DNA from: Nitrospinae bacterium RIFCSPLOWO2_12_FULL_45_22
Lineage (GTDB): Bacteria; 2-12-FULL-45-22
DNA: 9,364 nt
Direction of reading: 5' to 3'
Assembly (NCBI GenBank): GCA_001803565.1
Contig: MHDQ01000153.1
Span: 1-9,364, forward strand
Shown: positions 5,781 through 9,364 of the stretch, piece by piece
Numbering within the stretch: position 1 is the stretch's first letter
Layout of the letters: each line of letters opens with the position of its first letter
Position numbers and translations under genes: made by a program
Notes under the pieces: generated by a model
Told to the model about the DNA's origin: nothing
Seen by the model: only the letters and a program-made list of their open reading frames with translations
Database searches by the model: none

Positions 5781-6715
5781 TACTTAAGGGCTTCCCAGAG
5801 GGCCTCGACAGCCGTGTAAGGGTCTAATTCTCTACTCTCTATCTTCTCCAATAATTGAGCAAAGCGGGCATCGTTTAGCAAGCCGTCCCAGATGCGTTTT
5901 TCTAGCTTTTCGGCAATTATATTATGGATTTCTCCCTTTATCTGGGCTATGTGCCGTTCCTTTAGGCGGCTGTCCTGGGAGAGGAATTTTTTGTGTCCCT
6001 GGATCCTGTCCCATAATTCCTCTATCCCCTCCCCGTTGCTGGCAATGGTCTTGACAATCGGGGGTGTCCAATCCCTGGTTTGGGTGCCTAGCATAAGCAT
6101 AGTCTCTAGTTCAACAACGGTCTTGTCCGCCCCTTCCTGATCCGCCTTATTGACCACAAATATATCCCCAATCTCCATTATCCCAGCCTTCATAACCTGA
6201 ATAGTATCACCCGTACTGGGCATGGTGACCAGTACGGTAGTATCAGCCGCCTGAGCAATAGATATCTCACTCTGGCCCACACCAACCGTTTCTATCAGAA
6301 TGATTTCATAACCAAAGGCATCCAATAGCAAGGCGGTATCTTGAGTAGCAAAGGCTAATCCTCCTAAATGCCCCCGGCAGGCCATACTCCTGATAAAAAC
6401 CCCTGGATCAGTAGCATGGCTCTGCATTCGTATCCGGTCTCCTAATAAGGCGCCACCAGAAAAAGGACTACTGGGGTCCACCGCAATAACCCCTATTTTA
6501 ATATCCTTTTTGCGCAATGAGGCGATAATCTTATCTACTAAGCTACTCTTGCCCACGCCTGGGGCGCCTGTTATACCAATAACATGGGCTTTACCGGTAT
6601 GGGGATATAAGCGAGCCATGATATTAGATATTTCAGGCGAACGATTCTCTACCAGGGTAATGAGTTTAGCCAGTGCTAGCCGGTCACCCTTCAGCATCCT
6701 CTCTACCAATTCCAT
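5780..6715 (-). CDS. meaB: MeaB/ArgK-type G3E GTPase, chaperone for a B12-dependent acyl-CoA mutase
   Basis: The 311-residue cytoplasmic protein matches the MeaB/ArgK family (E. coli and Methylobacterium members are about 330 residues). It has a P-loop GAPGVGKSS (50-58), the family signature VIAVDPSSPFSGGALLGDR (76-94), IETVGVGQSE (141-150) carrying the switch region, and the guanine-specificity motif NKAD (189-192). The C-terminal helical segment (about 250-311) is the dimerisation arm. MeaB proteins load, protect and reactivate adenosylcobalamin in methylmalonyl-CoA mutase and relatives. No mutase gene lies in this window, so the partner is unknown. A mutase in propionate or succinate metabolism downstream of ring cleavage is a reasonable guess. 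AGAGGAGC (6723-6730, minus strand) is a good ribosome site, and a near-consensus promoter lies upstream at 6771-6799. The old ArgK arginine-kinase name is not supported for this family. Confidence 0.93.
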   Translation of the reverse strand: MELVERMLKGDRLALAKLITLVENRSPEISNIMARLYPHTGKAHVIGITGAPGVGKSSLVDKIIASLRKKDIKIGVIAVDPSSPFSGGALLGDRIRMQSHATDPGVFIRSMACRGHLGGLAFATQDTALLLDAFGYEIILIETVGVGQSEISIAQAADTTVLVTMPSTGDTIQVMKAGIMEIGDIFVVNKADQEGADKTVVELETMLMLGTQTRDWTPPIVKTIASNGEGIEELWDRIQGHKKFLSQDSRLKERHIAQIKGEIHNIIAEKLEKRIWDGLLNDARFAQLLEKIESRELDPYTAVEALWEALK

Positions 6716-6770
6716 ATTGCCAGCTCCTCTATTGCAAACTAGGGTGGGAAAGATATTTGAACCATTACTG

Positions 6771-6799
6771 ATTATATCTTTATCCTAACAATTTATCAA
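6771..6799 (-). promoter_or_regulatory. Sigma-70-type promoter for the MeaB-like gene
   Basis: On the minus strand, TTGATA (6794-6799) is followed after 17 bp by a perfect TATAAT (6771-6776). The -35 matches four of six consensus bases and the spacing is ideal. Transcription would begin near 6764, giving a leader of about 50 bases before the start codon at 6715. This is the best promoter in the window. Confidence 0.6.
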
Positions 6800-6813
6800 G
6801 CTGAAGTCAAACA

Positions 6814-6895
6814 GTAGCCGCAGGCTTTAGCCTGCGTAAATACGCAACCTAAAGGCTTCGCCCTTGATGGCTCAAGCCCGAAGGATTGCGGCTAC
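6814..6895. repeat. Three-armed intergenic inverted repeat (GTAGCCGCA...TGCGGCTAC)
   Basis: The outer arms GTAGCCGCA (6814-6822) and TGCGGCTAC (6887-6895) are perfect inverted copies. Inside are a perfect 8-bp hairpin CGCAGGCT-TT-AGCCTGCG (6819-6836) and a second stem, CTTCG...CGAAG, with inner CTTGA-TGGC-TCAAG. The whole could fold as a cloverleaf-like shape in single-stranded DNA or RNA, but it lacks tRNA features such as a conserved T-loop and CCA. It sits upstream of the MeaB promoter on the other side from the gene. It resembles the dispersed REP- or MITE-like repeats of environmental bacteria. Confidence 0.7.
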
Positions 6896-6991
6896 CCCAC
6901 ATAACTGAGGCATTACGTGAAAGAATGGATTAATTTTCATTTGAAAAAGTTCAATTTTTTTGTTAAGTTAGATGCAGATGTTCCATAAATA

Positions 6992-7082
6992 GGAACCACA
7001 GGGTATACTGATTCCATTAGTAAGGATAGAGGAGCCTCTATCCGCTAAGAAAGTCCGGGCTATCTGTGAAATCTGTGGTTCC
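6992..7082. repeat. Inverted repeat GGAACCACAG...CTGTGGTTCC before the HcrB-like gene
   Basis: GGAACCACAG (6992-7001) and CTGTGGTTCC (7073-7082) are perfect 10-bp inverted copies. Between them lies a perfect hairpin, GGATAGAGG-AG-CCTCTATCC (7024-7043), and a possible -10 box TATACT (7004-7009) with no good -35. The right arm belongs to the 16-base sequence shared with 4370-4385. The rest of the 392-bp gap between the MeaB-like and HcrB-like genes (6896-6991) is AT-rich and shows nothing I can name. Confidence 0.6.
7024..7043. repeat. Perfect 9-bp hairpin in the HcrB leader region
   Basis: GGATAGAGG, AG, CCTCTATCC forms a perfect stem with a 2-nt loop, so as DNA it is essentially a full palindrome. 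It lies 65 bp before the HcrB-like start. It could be an operator for a dimeric regulator or simply part of the surrounding repeat. There is no T-run after it, so a terminator is unlikely. Confidence 0.5.
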
Positions 7083-7107
7083 ATTAGAAGTAGTTCGAGG
7101 CGATATT

Positions 7108-8106
7108 ATGCAGCTCCCCAAATTCCAATTGCTCCAACCCAGCTCCCTGGCAGAGGCTATTGACCTCCTTAGCCAGCACAAAGGCGAAGCCCAATTACTT
7201 GCAGGCGGTACAGACCTCTTGCCGGCTATGAAATTGCGGGTAAGGACCCCGGTCTATCTGGTAAGCCTCAAAGGAATCCCGCGGTTGGATTATATTGAAT
7301 ACGGGCAAGACAAAGGATGGATAAAGATCGGTCCATTAACAACCCTCAAGGCCCTACAATCTTCCCCCTTAATCCAGGAAAAGCTACCGGTGCTTGCCCG
7401 CACAGTGGGCCTGGTAGGGGCCAGGCAAATACAGAATATGGCTACTATCGGGGGTAATATCTGCCTGGATACCCGTTGCTGGTACTATAATCAGTCCCAT
7501 TTCTGGCGCTCGTGCCGATTGCCCTGCTACAAAGCCGGTGGTGAGCTCTGTCATGCTATCCAGGCCGTGGGCCATTGCCATGCCGTCTATTCCGGCGATT
7601 TAGCCCCATGCCTGATCGCATTAGCCGCCCAGGTAAAGATCAAAGATCGCCAGGGGGAAAAGATTATACCATTAGAAGAGCTGTATACTGGCAAGGGCAA
7701 CTGTCCGCTAAATTTAGCCGCCGATGAGATAATAGCTGAGATTCTCATTCCTCTTCCTTCTAATTATACCGCTAGCGCCTATCAGAAACTCCGCGACCGG
7801 GAGGCCATAGACTTCCCCCTGGCTGGTGTAGCAGTCTGTGTGAGCTTAGACCAGAAAGATGGTATCTGCACTAATATCCGCATAGTGCTCAATGCCGTCG
7901 GCTCGGCCCCCCGGCGGGCAACAAAAGCCGAAGAGCTCCTGACGGGGAAGGTTATTGATGAAGCGGTGATAGAAGAGGCCGGCAAAGAGTGTTTCCGGCA
8001 AGCCCACCCGGTCCCCAATACCCCCAACTCGCCGGCTTACCGGAAAAAGGCCGTGCCGGTACTATTACGCCGGGCTATCCAGGGAGCCCTTAGCCAAATT
8101 CATTAA
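7108..8106 (+). CDS. hcrB: 4-hydroxybenzoyl-CoA reductase beta (FAD) subunit, HcrB/HbaD-like
   Basis: The 332-residue protein is a FAD-binding subunit of the xanthine dehydrogenase family: LAGGTDLLPAMK (31-42) and MATIGGNICL (111-120) are the two flavin-binding segments. Residues 119-168 hold an insert with seven cysteines. Cys124, Cys140, Cys148 and Cys157 have spacings of 16, 8 and 9, identical to the spacing I recall for the four ligands of the extra [4Fe-4S] cluster in Thauera HcrB (122, 138, 146, 155). That cluster is the hallmark of 4-hydroxybenzoyl-CoA reductase, which removes the para hydroxyl group from 4-hydroxybenzoyl-CoA using low-potential electrons. The flanking text CLDTRCWYYNQSHFWR also fits. 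I chose ATG 7108, with GAGG at 7097-7100 seven bases upstream. An upstream GTG at 7066 in the same frame lies inside the shared repeat and is unlikely. The molybdenum and 2Fe-2S subunits are not adjacent. Confidence 0.88.
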   Translation: MQLPKFQLLQPSSLAEAIDLLSQHKGEAQLLAGGTDLLPAMKLRVRTPVYLVSLKGIPRLDYIEYGQDKGWIKIGPLTTLKALQSSPLIQEKLPVLARTVGLVGARQIQNMATIGGNICLDTRCWYYNQSHFWRSCRLPCYKAGGELCHAIQAVGHCHAVYSGDLAPCLIALAAQVKIKDRQGEKIIPLEELYTGKGNCPLNLAADEIIAEILIPLPSNYTASAYQKLRDREAIDFPLAGVAVCVSLDQKDGICTNIRIVLNAVGSAPRRATKAEELLTGKVIDEAVIEEAGKECFRQAHPVPNTPNSPAYRKKAVPVLLRRAIQGALSQIH

Positions 8107-8155
8107 ACTTTTCCTAACCGGGCAAGGGGTCTCCAAACAGGGATAAGGTCAAGAG

Positions 8156-8275
8156 ATGATAAAAAATCCAGCCCTATTTCAAAAATTTGAAGATCGCTTT
8201 ATCAGAGATGAAGGGAAGCTCTCATTTGAGCAGTCCATTAAGCTTTTCACATCAATGTGGAATGAGGGAGATTGA
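8156..8275 (+). pseudogene. Truncated small conserved gene (39 residues)
   Basis: ATG at 8156 opens 39 codons ending in TGA at 8273-8275: MIKNPALFQKFEDRFIRDEG at the start, then KLSFEQSIKLFTSMWNEG. From memory this is the N-terminal half of a family of about 70-80 residues whose members continue with a segment like LGVLPPKDPLEGIEVD. Here a stop follows directly, and I cannot find the missing half in any frame downstream. It is therefore probably a gene remnant, cut where the AbrB/VapC pair now begins. The function of the family is unknown to me. The remaining parts of 8107-8381 are a short spacer and the promoter region of the next genes. Confidence 0.5.
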
Positions 8276-8323
8276 GAAGACGGAGATTTGGATAACCACG
8301 AAAAATCTTCTAATGGTGTAAAT

Positions 8324-8357
8324 TTAAATAAATGTAAGATATATTGTATAATGTAAG
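8324..8357 (+). promoter_or_regulatory. Promoter and direct repeat before the AbrB/VapC pair
   Basis: A perfect TATAAT lies at 8347-8352, with a weak TTAAAT at 8324-8329 seventeen bases upstream. AATGTAAG occurs twice, at 8331-8338 and 8350-8357, 19 bp apart or about two helical turns, flanking and overlapping the -10. That layout fits autorepression by the AbrB-type antitoxin, alone or with the toxin, as is usual for such operons. The start codon follows at 8382 after AGGAGG (8371-8376). Confidence 0.5.
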
Positions 8358-8381
8358 AAAATCTAAAAAGAGGAGGATAAT

Positions 8382-8639
8382 ATGCCTATTGCAATACTAA
8401 CATCAAAGGGGCAGATGACGATACCAAAAGAGGTGAGAAAGGCATTAAACCTAAAACCATCGGAAAAGGTTATTATAATCGTAGAGGGTAATCAGGCTGT
8501 AATTAAACCTCTTAGGGGTAATATCCTCGATATTGGAGGCTCGGTAAGAATACCGGATAAGGAAAAACCTGTAGATTTTCATAAGGTCAGGGATGAAGTT
8601 AAAAAAAGAATTGCTAAAAAAGCAGCAACCGGTGAATAG
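8382..8639 (+). CDS. AbrB/MazE/SpoVT-type antitoxin (VapB-like)
   Basis: The 85-residue protein opens with the swapped-hairpin DNA-binding domain of the AbrB family: LTSKGQMTIPKEVRKALNL (residues 6-24) followed by the strand KVIIIVEGNQAVIKPL (29-44). The C-terminal half is charged (DFHKVRDEVKKRIAKK) and is expected to wrap around and block the toxin. It binds its own promoter region as a dimer and neutralises the PIN toxin encoded three bases downstream. AGGAGG sits five bases before the ATG. Length and layout are typical of VapB antitoxins of this class. Composition is AT-rich compared with the HcrB-like gene, as for the other toxin-antitoxin island. Confidence 0.9.
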   Translation: MPIAILTSKGQMTIPKEVRKALNLKPSEKVIIIVEGNQAVIKPLRGNILDIGGSVRIPDKEKPVDFHKVRDEVKKRIAKKAATGE

Positions 8640-8642
8640 GCT

Positions 8643-9050
8643 ATGAGGAAAAAGTTTATTGATACAAATATATTCCTCAGGTATCTGACCAAAGATGATC
8701 CTTCAACGTATGATAAGTGCAGAGAAATCTTTAAGAAAGGAATAGATGGCAAAATAGCCCTCGCAACATCCGGAATGGTAATTGCTGAATTGATATGGAC
8801 GCTTTTATCTTACTACAGGGTTCCGAAAGCCAATGCTATTGAAAAGGTTTCTATTATAGTCACCACTGAGAGCCTACATATCCCTGAAAAAGATATTATC
8901 GCTGAGGCCCTTGTCCTCTACAGTAGAAAAAATGTCGATTACATTGACGCCTATAACGCTGTTTTCATGAAATATCATGGTGTTGATGAAATCTATTCAT
9001 ACGATAGAGCTTTTGATGCGATTGAAGGTATCAAGAGAGTGGAGCCATAA
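8643..9050 (+). CDS. vapC: VapC-type PIN-domain ribonuclease toxin
   Basis: The 135-residue protein starts KKFIDTNIFLRYL, placing the first catalytic acid at Asp7. Glu49 in VIAELIWTLL, Asp99 and Asp102 in NVDYIDAYNAVF, and Asp121 in IYSYDRAFDAI complete the acidic pocket. This is the standard VapC form, an Mg2+-dependent RNase that halts translation when free of its antitoxin. It begins three bases after the antitoxin stop, so the two are one operon and probably translationally coupled. It is only distantly related to the PIN protein at 3118: the N-terminal motif differs (IDTNIF versus LDTSVI), and the partner is of another class. Confidence 0.92.
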   Translation: MRKKFIDTNIFLRYLTKDDPSTYDKCREIFKKGIDGKIALATSGMVIAELIWTLLSYYRVPKANAIEKVSIIVTTESLHIPEKDIIAEALVLYSRKNVDYIDAYNAVFMKYHGVDEIYSYDRAFDAIEGIKRVEP

Positions 9051-9204
9051 TGAGATTCAAGAGTTGAGGGATAGCCAACACTGATAACTGAAACGGATAC
9101 TGATATTTACACTGGACTTACTCGATTGATCTTGGCAAGATACGCTTTGTAACCTCGGTCATGATGGAATGAAATGCCATCAAAGAGAATATATTAGAAA
9201 AAGG

Positions 9205-9364
9205 ATGAAAACACCTCATACGGATACCCATCCTAATGCTGAACGCCTTCATATGGAAATGATTCGTAAAGCACCTCTGTCCCGACGATTACAGATGGTG
9301 GCCTCATTAGTTAAGACCACCTACCAACTGTCCTGGATGGGGCTTTGCGAGCGTTATCCAAATG
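9205..9364 (+). CDS. N-terminal part of a small conserved protein, cut by the window edge
   Basis: The frame opened by ATG 9205 stays open to the window end (53 codons). It reads MKTPHTDTHPNAERLHMEMI at the start and then RKAPLSRRLQMV. From memory this matches a family of about 110-130 residues with the pattern TDTHPEAERVQ...LLRKAP...KLELV, usually of unknown function and often found beside nucleotidyltransferase-type toxin-antitoxin genes. AAAAAGG directly abuts the ATG, which is too close for an ideal ribosome site. An in-frame ATG at 9169 is an alternative start, but the family similarity begins near 9205. If the association holds, a third toxin-antitoxin-like module starts here. Confidence 0.55.
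   Translation, partial: MKTPHTDTHPNAERLHMEMIRKAPLSRRLQMVASLVKTTYQLSWMGLCERYPN

Noticed and set aside
6814-6895. Possible tRNA because of the cloverleaf-like pairing
   Set aside because: It lacks a T-loop consensus, an anticodon arm of the right size and an acceptor stem with a discriminator; it fits an intergenic inverted repeat better.
7066-7107. Longer N-terminus for the HcrB-like protein from the GTG at 7066
   Set aside because: The extra 14 codons lie mainly in the repeat shared with 4370-4385, and ATG 7108 has a GAGG site and starts the FAD domain as in the family.

Overview
This window looks like part of the genome of an uncultivated or poorly studied anaerobic bacterium that degrades aromatic acids through CoA thioesters. 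The evidence is a set of reductase genes: two ATPase activators of the BadF/BadG/BcrA/BcrD (2-hydroxyacyl-CoA dehydratase activator) family, a catalytic subunit of the HgdB/BcrB/BzdO family, and a FAD subunit that carries the extra four-cysteine insert typical of 4-hydroxybenzoyl-CoA reductase. Moderate GC in the metabolic genes, AT-rich toxin-antitoxin islands and many short intergenic inverted repeats fit an environmental anaerobe such as a Desulfobacterota, Nitrospirota or Firmicutes-like lineage. The sequence alone does not fix the phylum.

Layout. Positions 2-214 hold the C-terminal end of one activator ATPase. After a repeat-filled gap, 503-1279 holds a complete second activator. A convergent metallo-beta-lactamase-fold hydrolase occupies 1385-2179 on the minus strand. 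Positions 2180-2941 hold no convincing gene, but they contain a 352-bp nested inverted-repeat element (2547-2898). A small toxin-antitoxin-like island follows: a 55-residue ORF, a PIN-domain protein and a 65-residue charged helical protein (2942-3778). A four-helix membrane protein resembling a fragment of a haem-copper oxidase subunit I lies at 3842-4246. The BzdO-like reductase subunit lies at 4414-5724. A MeaB/ArgK-type GTPase is convergent on the minus strand (5780-6715) with a near-consensus promoter. The HcrB-like FAD subunit lies at 7108-8106, followed by a truncated small gene (8156-8275), an AbrB-type antitoxin/VapC toxin pair (8382-9050), and the start of another small conserved gene that runs off the window (9205-9364).

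How the genes may work together (inference). The HcrB-like protein would feed electrons to a 4-hydroxybenzoyl-CoA reductase that removes the para hydroxyl to give benzoyl-CoA. The BzdO-like subunit and the paired ATPases would belong to a class I, ATP-dependent benzoyl-CoA reductase that dearomatises the ring. The molybdenum and 2Fe-2S subunits, and the second catalytic subunit, are not in this window. The genes stand apart from each other, separated by repeats and toxin-antitoxin modules, so this is a scattered or rearranged version of the compact clusters known from Thauera, Azoarcus and Rhodopseudomonas. The MeaB-like GTPase suggests a B12-dependent acyl-CoA mutase elsewhere. I do not see a clearly new system. 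The best leads are the unusual dispersion of the aromatic genes, the nested inverted-repeat element, the toxin-first PIN island and the stand-alone oxidase-like membrane protein.
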